From NCBI GenBank assembly GCA_963795385.1, contig CAWCHK010000009.1, positions 186,001 to 250,000 of the forward strand: a stretch of 64,000 bases of DNA, written 5' to 3'. The stretch is from CAVURS01 sp963795385. GTDB taxonomy: Bacteria > Actinomycetota > Actinomycetes > Actinomycetales > CAVURS01. The notes under the pieces were generated by a model, which worked only from the letters and a program-made list of their open reading frames with translations, did no database searches and was not told the origin of the DNA. Below are positions 16,271 to 24,800 of this stretch, one piece after another. Position 1 is the stretch's first letter. Each line of letters starts with the position of its first letter. Made by a program: the position numbers and the translations under genes.

Positions 16271-17032
16271 ATGAGTCCGGCCCCAACCACGGACGAGAGT
16301 GCTGACGGCGTCGACCGTGCCGGCAGCCTCGGCGGCCCAGAGCGCGATCCGGCAGCCGCCCGGCCGCATCGGCTGCGCAACGAGCTGCTGGTCCTGGTCG
16401 GCATCGCCCTGGTCGTGACGCTGCTGGTCCGGGCCTTCGCGCTCCAGGCGTTCTACATCCCCTCCGGGTCGATGGAGAACACCCTGCACGTCGGCGACCG
16501 CGTCCTGGTCTCCAAGCTGAGCTACCACCTCGGGCGGATCCACCGAGGGGATGTCGTCGTCTTCGACGGGACCGACTCCTTCGCCCCCGAGGTCGCACCA
16601 CCGTCCGGCACCCTCGGGCGGATCTCCCGCGACGTCGGCGCGTTCTTCGGCATGGCGCCCTCGGAGCACGACTTCGTCAAGCGCGTCGTCGGCCTCCCGG
16701 GCGACTCGGTCGTCTGCTGCACCACGCGCGGCCAGCTGTCGGTCAACGGAGTGGCCGTGGCCGAGCCCTACCTCTACCCGGGGGAGCGGGCCAGCGCCGT
16801 AGCGTTCGACATCGCCGTTCCTCCCGGCCGGCTCTGGGTGATGGGCGACCACCGGGACGACTCGGCCGACTCCCGGTCGCACCTGGGGGACCCGGGCGGA
16901 GGTACGGTGCCGGAGAGCCGGGTCATCGGCAAGGTCGTCGCGGTCTACTGGCCGCTGGGTCGGATCGGCTCGCCAGCAGGCGCACCGAGTCTGGACAGAG
17001 TCCCCGCAGCCGGGGTGGGAGGGACGAGATGA
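16271..17032 (+). CDS. lepB: Signal peptidase I (first copy)
   Basis: Membrane-bound protease that removes signal peptides from exported proteins. A ~38-residue polar N-terminus precedes one helix (LLVLVGIALVVTLLVRAF). The catalytic Ser is Ser67 in YIPSGSMENTL, and the catalytic Lys lies in KRVVGLPGD. VMGDHRDDSADSRSHLGDP is the conserved box E. Length 253 residues. Its stop overlaps the second lepB by ATGA. Tandem signal peptidases between rplS and rnhB are common in actinobacteria. Confidence 0.93.
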   Translation: MSPAPTTDESADGVDRAGSLGGPERDPAAARPHRLRNELLVLVGIALVVTLLVRAFALQAFYIPSGSMENTLHVGDRVLVSKLSYHLGRIHRGDVVVFDGTDSFAPEVAPPSGTLGRISRDVGAFFGMAPSEHDFVKRVVGLPGDSVVCCTTRGQLSVNGVAVAEPYLYPGERASAVAFDIAVPPGRLWVMGDHRDDSADSRSHLGDPGGGTVPESRVIGKVVAVYWPLGRIGSPAGAPSLDRVPAAGVGGTR

Positions 17033-17898
17033 CCTCCACGCCCGACGCGCCCCGCAGCAGCACGGAGGGGTATCCCGAGCAGGGGGCCGGCGAGCCGCTG
17101 GACCGCACGGGCGCGGCCACGCCGCCGGATAGCACCGCCGGGGCGCCACCAGCCCAGCCGCCGGAGACCACGGCCGACCAGCCGCCCGGCGAGCCACCCA
17201 GGCCCAAGCGGTCAGGGGCCCTCGGGCTGCTGCGCGAGACCGTCCTCGTCGTCGGCATCGCCCTGGTGCTCTCGCTGGTGATCAAGACGTTCCTGGTCCA
17301 GGCGTTCTACATCCCCTCGGGATCGATGGAGAACACCCTGCTCAAGGGCGACAAGGTCATCGTCAGCAAGCTCACCCCCGGGCCGTTCGACCTCAAGCGC
17401 GGCGACATCGTCGTCTTCAAGGATCCCGGCGGCTGGCTGGACCCGACCGTCCAGACGCAGCGGACCAGGCTCGGCGGCGCCATCCACGACGGCCTGACCT
17501 TCATCGGCCTTCTCCCGAACGACGCGGACGACCACCTGATCAAGCGGGTCGTCGGCCTGCCGGGCGACCATGTGGTCTGCTGCAACACCCAGGGCCAGCT
17601 CACGGTCAACGGCGCGGCCCTCAGCGAGCCGTACATCTACCCGGGCAACGCACCGAGCGACAAGGACTTCGACATCACGGTGCCTCAGGGCCGGATCTGG
17701 GTGATGGGCGACCACCGGGAGATCTCGCGGGACTCGCGGTTCAACGACCCCAGCGGCAACGGCAAGGACGGGTCGGTCCCCATCAGCCTCGTCGTCGGCC
17801 GCGCCGTCGTGATCGTCTGGCCGCTGTCCAGAGCCAGCTGGCTGGGCGTGCCGAACTCGACCTTCGCCAAGGTCCCGGCGGCGGGCGCCGGACCATGA
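17029..17898 (+). CDS. lepB: Signal peptidase I (second copy)
   Basis: A second type I signal peptidase, 289 residues, clearly homologous to the gene before it. It has a longer Pro/Ala/Thr-rich cytoplasmic N-terminus (~60 residues), one helix (ETVLVVGIALVLSLVIKTF), the Ser site YIPSGSMENTL, the Lys site KRVVGLPGD and box E VMGDHREISRDSRFNDP. The divergent middle (between VVFKDPGG and DHLIKRV) may give different substrate range. ATGA overlaps link it to both neighbours. Confidence 0.93.
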   Translation: MTSTPDAPRSSTEGYPEQGAGEPLDRTGAATPPDSTAGAPPAQPPETTADQPPGEPPRPKRSGALGLLRETVLVVGIALVLSLVIKTFLVQAFYIPSGSMENTLLKGDKVIVSKLTPGPFDLKRGDIVVFKDPGGWLDPTVQTQRTRLGGAIHDGLTFIGLLPNDADDHLIKRVVGLPGDHVVCCNTQGQLTVNGAALSEPYIYPGNAPSDKDFDITVPQGRIWVMGDHREISRDSRFNDPSGNGKDGSVPISLVVGRAVVIVWPLSRASWLGVPNSTFAKVPAAGAGP

Positions 17899-18692
17899 CG
17901 GCGCCGACCCTGGCCCGGCACGGGCGACCGGCCGGCACGGCGCGCAAGGCATCGGGCAAGCCATCGGGCAAGCCCACGCTGCGGGTCGAGCGGGCCCTGC
18001 TGCGTGAGGGCCGCACCTGGATCGCCGCGATGGACGAGGTCGGTCGCGGGGCGCTTGCCGGCCCCGTGTCCGTGGGCGTCGTGCTGGTCGACGCGGCCGT
18101 CGGCACTGTGCCTCAAGGGGTCCGGGACTCCAAGCTGCTGGCCCCGCAGGTGCGCGAGCGGCTCGTTCCGCGGATCCGCCGCTGGGCGCCGGCCTACGCC
18201 GTCGGGCACGCCGGGCCGGACGAGGTGGACTCGATCGGCATCATGGCCGCGCTCCGTCAGGCCGGTCGTCGCGCGCTGGCCCAGCTCCCCGCCGTACCCG
18301 ACCTGGTCCTGCTGGACGGCAACCACGACTGGCTGACCGACCCGCGCGGCGACGGGCTGTTCGCCCTGCTCGAGGGTGCGCCGCTCAGCCCGCCGGTCCG
18401 GACGATGATCAAGGCCGACATGTGTTGCTCGTCGGTGGCAGCCGCCAGCGTCCTGGCGAAGGTCGAGCGCGACGCGATGATGACCGCCCTGGCACCGGAC
18501 TTCCCGGTCTACGCGTGGCACGACAACAAGGGCTACTCCGCGCCCGAGCACGTCGAGGCGCTGCGCCGCCACGGGCCGAGCGTGCACCACCGGCAGACCT
18601 GGCGGCTGCCGCTCGCCCTGGGCCTGGCGTCGTCGGCCGGCCCGCTCGAGTGGGACCCGACCACGGGCCCGGGAGATGATGTGTTGCTATGA
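17895..18692 (+). CDS. rnhB: Ribonuclease HII
   Basis: Cleaves RNA in RNA-DNA hybrids and removes misincorporated ribonucleotides. Catalytic acidic residues sit in AAMDEVGRGALAGPVSVGVV (DE motif) and LVLLDGNHDW; RDSKLL and VAAASVLAKVERD are family blocks. The 265-residue product has a basic ~30-residue N-terminal extension rich in Gly/Lys/Pro. It overlaps lepB and the DUF2469 gene by 4 bp each. Confidence 0.94.
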   Translation: MTAPTLARHGRPAGTARKASGKPSGKPTLRVERALLREGRTWIAAMDEVGRGALAGPVSVGVVLVDAAVGTVPQGVRDSKLLAPQVRERLVPRIRRWAPAYAVGHAGPDEVDSIGIMAALRQAGRRALAQLPAVPDLVLLDGNHDWLTDPRGDGLFALLEGAPLSPPVRTMIKADMCCSSVAAASVLAKVERDAMMTALAPDFPVYAWHDNKGYSAPEHVEALRRHGPSVHHRQTWRLPLALGLASSAGPLEWDPTTGPGDDVLL

Positions 18693-19012
18693 GCGCCGAG
18701 GACCTCGAGAACTACGAGACCGAGATGGAGCTCCAGCTCTATCGCGAGTACCGCGACGTCGTCGGCCTCTTCTCCCACGTGGTCGAGACGGAGCGCCGGT
18801 TCTACCTGGCGAACAACGTCGACGTCCAGGTCCGCTCGGACGGCGGCGAGGTGTACTTCGAGGTCACGATGCAGGACGCCTGGGTCTGGGACGTCTACCG
18901 GCCGGCCCGCTTCGTCAAGAACGTCCGGGTCGTCACCTTCAAGGACGTCAACGTCGAGGAGCTGGCCAAGCCCGATCTCGAGCTCCCCAAGGAGGGTGGC
19001 TTCGCCGGCTGA
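18689..19012 (+). CDS. DUF2469 protein
   Basis: A 107-residue acidic protein of unknown function conserved beside rnhB in actinobacteria. The product starts SAEDLENYETEMELQLYREY and contains VVETERRFYLANNVDVQVRS and DAWVWDVYRPARFVKNVRVV. ATGA overlap with rnhB implies coupled translation. A small hairpin followed by TTTT lies just downstream. Confidence 0.93.
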   Translation: MSAEDLENYETEMELQLYREYRDVVGLFSHVVETERRFYLANNVDVQVRSDGGEVYFEVTMQDAWVWDVYRPARFVKNVRVVTFKDVNVEELAKPDLELPKEGGFAG

Positions 19013-19014
19013 CG

Positions 19015-19048
19015 GCTCCGCCTCCCTCCGGAGCGGACAACGACCCTT
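19015..19048 (+). terminator. Terminator after DUF2469
   Basis: GCTCCG / CGGAGC (19015-19020, 19029-19034) with an 8-nt loop, followed within 15 nt by CCCTTTT. This is the closest thing to a classical intrinsic terminator in the block and probably ends the rplS-lepB-lepB-rnhB-DUF2469 transcript. Confidence 0.5.
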
Positions 19049-19090
19049 TTGGCCGACGTGGCCCGAGGCCGATCGTGCCGATAGACGGAC

Positions 19091-20401
19091 ATGCCGTCCG
19101 CCCGCCACCGTCCCGCTGCTCCCGTCCGCCTGCTGCTGCTGGCCGTGAGCCTGCTCACCGTCGGCGGCATCGTCGGCGGGGGCGCGCTGCCGGCGGTCGC
19201 CCGCCAGGCACCGGCCGTCGTCGCCCACGCCGAGCCGAGCGGCCCGGCGGACCTCACGCCGAGCAGCTCACACCCCTACGGCGACCCGTCGTACTTCCCG
19301 CTGCGGAACCCGGTCAAGGTCTCCTGCGTCTACAGCAACTGCCCGGGGAGCTACCACGGCCACTGGGCGATCAACTTCATCGGCCACATGGACGACCCGA
19401 TCTACGCAGCCGGCGCCGGGATCTTCCACATCGGCGGCATCGCCCCCAGCTGCACGGTCAGCCCGGTGACCCAGGGGACGTGGGTCTGGGTCGACCACGG
19501 TGCGGGCGGCGTGACGCGGTACATGCACCTCAGCTCGATCGTCGCCACGGAGGGCCAGCTGGTCACGCCGGGCACCGAGATCGGCACGATGGGCGCCAGC
19601 GGCAACGGCAACTGCAACACGGCGTACGTCGACATGGAGTGGCGCGCCGGCCGGCTCGGTGGCGACCGCGAGCCGATCCCGGCAATGACGGCCTGCGTCG
19701 GTGGCACGGCCGTGAGCTTTCCCTCGGCGCTGGGCTACTCCGAGTGGAACTCCATGCCGTACAACGACATCACCACTCCTGCGACGACGACGGACTGCCT
19801 CACGTCGTTCGACCAGACACCGGCCCGGCCGACGGTCACGACCACCCGAACGGCCGACGGCCAGCTCCTGGTGGTGCCCTCGGCCCGGCCCGTCGGTACG
19901 ACGGCGGTGCGGGTCTGGATGGAGGAGTACCACCCGAGCCTGAAGGCCTACGACAGCATCCCGGCCCTGCGCGACATCCCGGTGACGCAGTCGGGCACGC
20001 ACTACAGCGGCCTGGTCGACGGGCGCAGCTATCGCTTCAGCGTCGCGTTCGAGAACGCGCACGGATGGAGCGCCTGGGCCCCGGTCGTGACGACGTACCC
20101 GGCCTGGGTGCCCGCGGCTCCGGCGTACCGCTCGCTGTCGGCGTCCTCGAGCTCGATCTCCTACGCCTGGTACCGGACGGCTGACCGCGGCCTGTCGCCG
20201 GCGAAGTACCAGGTCGCACGGCGCTGCAAGATCAGCGGGGTGTGGCGTGCCTGGGCCTACACGACCGTGCCCGGGTCGGACATCCACTACAGCTGGAAGC
20301 CGGCCCGCCGGAACACCACGTGCGAGGTGATGGTCCGCGCTCACAACGCGCTGGGCTACGGCCCCTGGTCGACCCGCAAGTTCGTCGCGACCCACGGCTG
20401 A
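19091..20401 (+). CDS. Secreted M23-like protein with degenerate active site and fibronectin-like C-terminus
   Basis: A 436-residue exported protein with a signal peptide (VRLLLLAVSLLTVGGIVGGG). Residues ~60-190 have the LytM/M23 fold pattern: DPIYAAGAGIFHIGG, RYMHLSSIVATEGQLVTPGT and EIGTMGASGNGN. The catalytic residues are mostly changed. The usual HxxxD is GHWAIN (Asp to Asn), and the HxH near the end is VDMEW. Residues ~240-436 contain two fibronectin-III-like or carbohydrate-binding-like repeats (VDGRSYRFSVAFENAHGWSA and TTCEVMVRAHNALGYGPWST). A cell-wall-binding or regulatory role without peptidase activity is inferred. It stands alone with its own upstream region. Confidence 0.75.
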   Translation: MPSARHRPAAPVRLLLLAVSLLTVGGIVGGGALPAVARQAPAVVAHAEPSGPADLTPSSSHPYGDPSYFPLRNPVKVSCVYSNCPGSYHGHWAINFIGHMDDPIYAAGAGIFHIGGIAPSCTVSPVTQGTWVWVDHGAGGVTRYMHLSSIVATEGQLVTPGTEIGTMGASGNGNCNTAYVDMEWRAGRLGGDREPIPAMTACVGGTAVSFPSALGYSEWNSMPYNDITTPATTTDCLTSFDQTPARPTVTTTRTADGQLLVVPSARPVGTTAVRVWMEEYHPSLKAYDSIPALRDIPVTQSGTHYSGLVDGRSYRFSVAFENAHGWSAWAPVVTTYPAWVPAAPAYRSLSASSSSISYAWYRTADRGLSPAKYQVARRCKISGVWRAWAYTTVPGSDIHYSWKPARRNTTCEVMVRAHNALGYGPWSTRKFVATHG

Positions 20402-20512
20402 CGCCACCCTCTGTCCACAGGTACGCCCGCTCGTCCCACTGTCCACAGGTCGCGTCCCCCGGGTGTCCGGCGACACCGCCAACCGCCACCGTTCGGGGTG
20501 GAGGTGGTCCCA

Positions 20513-20869
20513 GTGCGGGCAAAGGACGCAGTCGGTGCGTACGGCGAGCGGGTCGCCGAGCGCTACCTGGTCGAGTCGGGCCTTGTGGTGCTCGAGCGCA
20601 ACTGGCGCTGCCCGCTCGGCGAGATCGACATCGTGGCCCGCGACGGCGACTGCCTGGTCGTCTGCGAGGTCAAGACCCGGTCCTCCGTGGCGTTCGGCCA
20701 TCCGCTGGAGGCGGTCTCGGCCGGCAAGGCGGCCCGGCTGCGGCGGCTGGCCCTGGCCTGGGTCGAGGCCCGGGGCGTGCGGCCACAGGAGATCCGGATC
20801 GACCTGGTCGCCGTCCTGCGCTCGGGTCAGGGCGCGGCCGAGGTCAGCCACCTGCGGGCGGTGGCCTGA
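20513..20869 (+). CDS. yraN: YraN-family (UPF0102) nuclease-fold protein
   Basis: A 118-residue protein of the YraN family, a predicted PD-(D/E)XK nuclease fold: KDAVGAYGERVAERYLVESG, LGEIDIVARDGDCLVVCEVK (E, D and ExK catalytic-type residues) and FGHPLEAVSAGKAARLRRLA. Family members sit next to comM and dprA in many genomes, and a role in DNA uptake or recombination is often proposed but not shown. GTG 20513 is chosen because GGAGG lies 8 bp upstream; GTG 20498 is in frame. It overlaps comM by one base (TGATG). Confidence 0.88.
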   Translation: MRAKDAVGAYGERVAERYLVESGLVVLERNWRCPLGEIDIVARDGDCLVVCEVKTRSSVAFGHPLEAVSAGKAARLRRLALAWVEARGVRPQEIRIDLVAVLRSGQGAAEVSHLRAVA

Positions 20870-22464
20870 TGCTGGGCCGGACCAAGTGCATCGCCCTGGT
20901 CGGGCTGGAGGGCCGGCTGATCGACGTCGAGGCCGACGCCGCCTCGGGGCTGCCCGCGTTCACGATCGTCGGCCTGCCGGACGCCTCCCTCGGTGAGGCC
21001 CGCGACCGGGTCCGGGCCGCGATCAACAACTCCGGGCTGCCGTTCACCCTGCGGCGGCTGACGGTGAACCTGCAGCCGGCCGACCTTCCCAAGGCGGGCA
21101 CCACGTTCGACCTGGCCATCGCGGTGGCGGTGCTCGCCTCGTCGGACCTGCTCCCGGAGGGGAAGGTTCGCGGGGTGGTCCATCTCGGTGAGCTCGGTCT
21201 GGACGGGAGGGTCCGGCCCGTGCGCGGCGTCCTGCCGGCCGTCATGGCGGCCCAGCGGTTCGGCGTCCGCCGGGTCGTCGTGGCGCACGGCAACCTGACC
21301 GAGGCGCGCCTGGTGGAGGGCATGGACGTCCTGGCGGTGCACTCGCTCGCCGAGCTCGTCGGGCTCTATCGCGGCGAGCCGGTGCCGGAGACATTGCTGG
21401 CGGACCTGCACGACCTCGACGAGCATTCTGCCGCAACGGGTTCCGGCCCGGCGGGCGGGCGGCTCGAGGCCGTCTCGACGATCCCCGAGACCTCGCCGAC
21501 GCTGGACCTGGCCGACGTCGCGGGTCAGGAGGAGGCCCGGCGTGCCGTCGAGGTCGCCGCCGCCGGCGGTCATCATCTGTTCATGGTCGGGCCGCCGGGC
21601 GCGGGCAAGACGATGCTGGCGGCGCGACTGCCCGGGCTGTTGCCGGACCTGGAGCCACACCTGGCCCGGGAGGTCACCGCCGTCCACTCGCTGGTGGGGC
21701 TGATGCCGGGAGGCGGCGGCCTGATCACCCGGCCGCCGTTCGTCGACCCGCACCACACCGCCTCCGTGGCCTCCATCGTCGGCGGGGGGTCCGGGCTGCC
21801 ACGTCCCGGCGCCATCTCCCTCGCCCACGGAGGGGTGCTGTTCCTGGACGAGACGCCGGAGTGGAACCGCACCACGCTCGACGCCCTCCGCCAGCCGCTG
21901 GAGGACGGGATGCTCACGATCTACCGCTCCAAGGCTGCGGCCCGCTACCCGGCCCGCTTCCAGCTCGTGATGGCAGCCAACCCGTGCCCCTGCGGCCGGG
22001 CGGCGGGCAACGGCCGCGACTGCACCTGTACGCCGATCGCCCAGCGGCGTTACCTGCGCAAGCTCTCCGGGCCGCTGCTGGACCGGGTCGACCTGCAGAT
22101 CAGGGTCCGGGCGGTGACCCGGTCGGCGATCCGCGCGGTCGGGGAGGGCGAGTCGACCGCAGTCGTCGCCGCCCGGGTCGCTGCCGCGCGGGGCGCGCAG
22201 CTCGAGCGCCTGGCCGGTACCCGCTGGAGGAGCAACGCCGAGGTTCCCGGCAGCGCGCTCACGAGCGGTGCCATGCGCCTGCCTCCGGCCGCGACCGGCG
22301 ACCTGGAGCGGGCAATGGACCGGGGCACGCTGACGGTCCGGGGCTTCCACCGGGTGCTTCGGGTGGCCTGGACGCTGGCCGACCTCAGCGGTCGCGCGGC
22401 GCCGACCCGGGACGATGTGTGGCTGGCCGTCGAGCTCCGCCACCAGGGCCCGGTGGCGGCGTGA
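20869..22464 (+). CDS. comM: YifB/ComM family Mg-chelatase-like AAA+ ATPase
   Basis: A 531-residue AAA+ ATPase. Its homologue ComM is a helicase that extends recombination during natural transformation. The N-terminal Lon-protease-like domain has AFTIVGLPDASLGEARDRVR and NLQPADLPKAGTTFDLAIAV. The ATPase has Walker A MVGPPGAGKTMLA, Walker B GGVLFLDETPEW and the zinc-binding-like cysteine cluster NPCPCGRAAGNGRDCTCTP. GTGA overlap joins it to dprA. Confidence 0.92.
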   Translation: MLGRTKCIALVGLEGRLIDVEADAASGLPAFTIVGLPDASLGEARDRVRAAINNSGLPFTLRRLTVNLQPADLPKAGTTFDLAIAVAVLASSDLLPEGKVRGVVHLGELGLDGRVRPVRGVLPAVMAAQRFGVRRVVVAHGNLTEARLVEGMDVLAVHSLAELVGLYRGEPVPETLLADLHDLDEHSAATGSGPAGGRLEAVSTIPETSPTLDLADVAGQEEARRAVEVAAAGGHHLFMVGPPGAGKTMLAARLPGLLPDLEPHLAREVTAVHSLVGLMPGGGGLITRPPFVDPHHTASVASIVGGGSGLPRPGAISLAHGGVLFLDETPEWNRTTLDALRQPLEDGMLTIYRSKAAARYPARFQLVMAANPCPCGRAAGNGRDCTCTPIAQRRYLRKLSGPLLDRVDLQIRVRAVTRSAIRAVGEGESTAVVAARVAAARGAQLERLAGTRWRSNAEVPGSALTSGAMRLPPAATGDLERAMDRGTLTVRGFHRVLRVAWTLADLSGRAAPTRDDVWLAVELRHQGPVAA

Positions 22465-23618
22465 GCCCGGACCTCCCGCCCGCCGGCGGTCCGGCGCGCG
22501 CCGTCCTCCGGCTGCTGGTCGACGACGACCGGCTGGCCCGGGCGACCTGGTCCCGGCTGGCCGAGCCCGCGGACCCGCTGGCGGCCGAGCTGATCACGCG
22601 GCACGGAGCAGGTCCCGCGCTGGACGTCGTGGTCAACGGCGGCCAGGCCGCGCACGAGCGGTTCCGCAGCCGAGTGGTCGCGATCGATCCCCGTCCGGCG
22701 CTGGAGGTACTGCAGCGGCTGGGGGGACGGCTGGTCTGTCCCGGCGACCCGGAGTGGCCAGACGGCCTGGACTCCCTCGCGATGCCGCCGGCCTGCCTGT
22801 GGGTCCGCGGCCCGCTCGACCTCGCGGGCGCCTGCCGCCGTTCGGTCGCCGTCGTCGGGTCGCGCAACGCGACGCCGTACGGGCACGAGATGACGGCGGT
22901 GCTGGCCGGCGGGGTGGCCGAGCGGGGCGTCACCGTCGTCTCCGGCGCGGCCTTCGGGATCGACGGGTTCGCCCACCAGGCAGCGCTGCGAGCCGAGGCG
23001 CCCACCGTGGCGGTGCTCGCCGGCGGCGTCGACCGGCCGTATCCGCGAGCGCACGAGCAGCTGATCGACGCGATCGCCGCGACCGGGGCCGTCGTGAGCG
23101 AGCTGCCCCCCGGCTCGGCCCACATGCGCAAGCGGTTCATCCACCGGAACCGGCTGATCGCCACCATGACGTCGGGGACGGTCGTGGTGGAGGCGGCGAT
23201 CCGCAGCGGCGCGCTCAACACGGCCCGGACGGCTGCGGACCATCACCGTCCGGTGGGCGTCGTGCCGGGGCCCGTGACGTCGTTCGTTTCCGCGGGCTGC
23301 CACCAGGCGCTGCGGGAGGGGTACGCGGTCGTGGTCACCGACCCGGCCGAGGTCGTCGAGCTGGTGGGCCGGATCGGCACGGACGCGGCACCCCGTCCGG
23401 TGGGCGAGACCCGGCCGGGCTGGGACGAGCTGGACCCGACGACCCGCCAGGTCCTCGACGCCCTGCCGAAGTCGAAGGGGAGCGGTGTGGACCGGATCGC
23501 GGCCGTCGCCGGCCTGAGTCCGGACACGGTCCGCTCCAGCCTGGGCCGGCTCTCGTTGCTGGCGCTCGCCGAGCGGGAGGGAGTGGGCTGGCGCCGCGCG
23601 CCGCCTCCGCGGGCCTGA
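22461..23618 (+). CDS. dprA: DNA processing protein DprA
   Basis: Loads RecA onto incoming single-stranded DNA. The 385-residue product has the Rossmann-like DprA core: RRSVAVVGSRNATPYGHEMT, VTVVSGAAFGIDGFAHQAAL, VAVLAGGVDRPYPRAHEQLI, SELPPGSAHMRKRFIHRNRL and VVVEAAIRSGALNTARTAAD. A C-terminal winged helix follows (LPKSKGSGVDRIAAVAGLSP). Start GTG overlaps the comM stop. The only competence-type genes here are yraN, comM and dprA; no com pilus genes are seen. Confidence 0.93.
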   Translation: MSPDLPPAGGPARAVLRLLVDDDRLARATWSRLAEPADPLAAELITRHGAGPALDVVVNGGQAAHERFRSRVVAIDPRPALEVLQRLGGRLVCPGDPEWPDGLDSLAMPPACLWVRGPLDLAGACRRSVAVVGSRNATPYGHEMTAVLAGGVAERGVTVVSGAAFGIDGFAHQAALRAEAPTVAVLAGGVDRPYPRAHEQLIDAIAATGAVVSELPPGSAHMRKRFIHRNRLIATMTSGTVVVEAAIRSGALNTARTAADHHRPVGVVPGPVTSFVSAGCHQALREGYAVVVTDPAEVVELVGRIGTDAAPRPVGETRPGWDELDPTTRQVLDALPKSKGSGVDRIAAVAGLSPDTVRSSLGRLSLLALAEREGVGWRRAPPPRA

Positions 23619-23624
23619 CCACGC

Positions 23625-23704
23625 GGCGGTCCAGCGGCGGGGCGGTCCAGGGGCGCGGCGGTCCAGCGGCGCGGCGGTCCAGCGGCGGAGCGGTCCAGCG
23701 GCGG
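23625..23704. repeat. Five tandem 16-bp repeats
   Basis: Five consecutive 16-bp units with consensus GGCGGTCCAGCGGCGS (23625, 23641, 23657, 23673, 23689), each differing by at most two bases, begin 6 bp after the dprA stop and fill most of the 141-bp gap before xerC. Function unknown; likely to vary in copy number between strains. Confidence 0.85.
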
Positions 23705-23759
23705 GGCGGCTTGCCGCGGCGCGGGGCGTAGGTCAGCGTGAGGTCGTGAGCGTGGCCAG

Positions 23760-24800
23760 ATGAGCGGTACGGGGCGCGACCGGCGTGCGGACCAGCCTCC
23801 GGTCGAGGGCGCGGACGCGCGCGCAGTCGGGCAACCGGTCGGGCAGCCGCTGCAGCCGGTCGAGGAGCCGGTCGGGCAGCCGCTGCAGCCGGTCGAAAGC
23901 TTGGACGCGGTGGTCGATGCGTTCGGGCGGCACCTCGACCTGGAGCGGTCCCGGTCCGCACACACCCAGCGGGCCTACCTCACCGACGTGCGCAACCTGG
24001 TGAGCTACGCCCGCCGGCACGGTGCGACCGATCTGGCCGCCGTCGATCTCGGCCTGCTCCGCTCCTGGCTGGCGTCGCTCACCAGTGCCGGTCGCGCCCG
24101 CGCCACGGTGGCCCGCCGCGCCGCCGCGGCCCGGACCTTCCTGGCCTGGGCCGCTCGTACCGGGCGGATCACGGTCGACCCCTCGGCCCGGCTGCTCGCG
24201 CCGAGGCGACTGGCCACCCTGCCGACGGTGCTGCGGGCCGACGAGGCGGCCGCGCTGCTGGAGTCCGCCGCCGATGCGGTCGAGCCTGGTCACCCGATCG
24301 GCCTACGCGATCGGGCCGCCCTCGAGCTGCTCTATGCGACCGGTGCCCGGGTGGGTGAGCTCGTCGGCCTGGACGTCGACGACGTGGACCTGCAGCGGCG
24401 TACGGTCCGGCTCTTCGGCAAGGGCGGCAAGGAGCGCGTGGTGCCCTTCGGGCTACCCGCGGCGGAGGCGATCGACGCCTGGATTGCCCAGGGCCGCCCG
24501 GCTTTGGCCGGGCCCGCGAGCGGTTCGGCGCTGTTGCTCGGCCAGCGGGGGCGGCGGGCCGACCAGCGACAGATCCGGGCCGCGGTCCACCGCCTCGTCG
24601 CGTCCGTGCCGGAGCTGGCGGACCTCGGCCCGCACGGGTTGCGGCATTCGGCTGCAACCCACCTGCTGGAGGGAGGAGCTGACCTGAGGACCGTTCAGGA
24701 ACTGCTTGGTCACGCTACGCTCGCAACAACGCAGATCTACACCCACGTTTCCGTCGAGAGGCTCAAGGTCACGTATGAGCAGGCGCACCCACGAGCCTGA
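23760..24800 (+). CDS. xerC: Tyrosine recombinase XerC
   Basis: Site-specific recombinase that resolves chromosome dimers with XerD at dif. The SAM-like N-domain is AVVDAFGRHLDLERSRSAHT and the catalytic residues are R in YATGARVGELVGL, K near GKGGKERVVPF, HxxR in HGLRHSAATHLLEGG, H in LLGHATLATT and Y in QIYTHVSVERL. The 346-residue protein is ~40 longer than usual because of an N-terminal segment holding two identical PVGQPLQPVE units. An ATG at 23902 is too late for the N-domain, so part of this extension is probably real. It overlaps whiG by 26 bp. Confidence 0.9.
   Translation: MSGTGRDRRADQPPVEGADARAVGQPVGQPLQPVEEPVGQPLQPVESLDAVVDAFGRHLDLERSRSAHTQRAYLTDVRNLVSYARRHGATDLAAVDLGLLRSWLASLTSAGRARATVARRAAAARTFLAWAARTGRITVDPSARLLAPRRLATLPTVLRADEAAALLESAADAVEPGHPIGLRDRAALELLYATGARVGELVGLDVDDVDLQRRTVRLFGKGGKERVVPFGLPAAEAIDAWIAQGRPALAGPASGSALLLGQRGRRADQRQIRAAVHRLVASVPELADLGPHGLRHSAATHLLEGGADLRTVQELLGHATLATTQIYTHVSVERLKVTYEQAHPRA

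Noticed and set aside
20402..20512. Replication or dif-like site between the M23-like gene and yraN (TGTCCACAGG repeats at ~20413 and ~20439).
   Set aside because: Two CTGTCCACAGGT-type words resemble DnaA-box fragments, but only two copies exist and no other origin features are near.
23625..23704. CRISPR-like array.
   Set aside because: Units are directly contiguous with no spacers and only 16 bp long.
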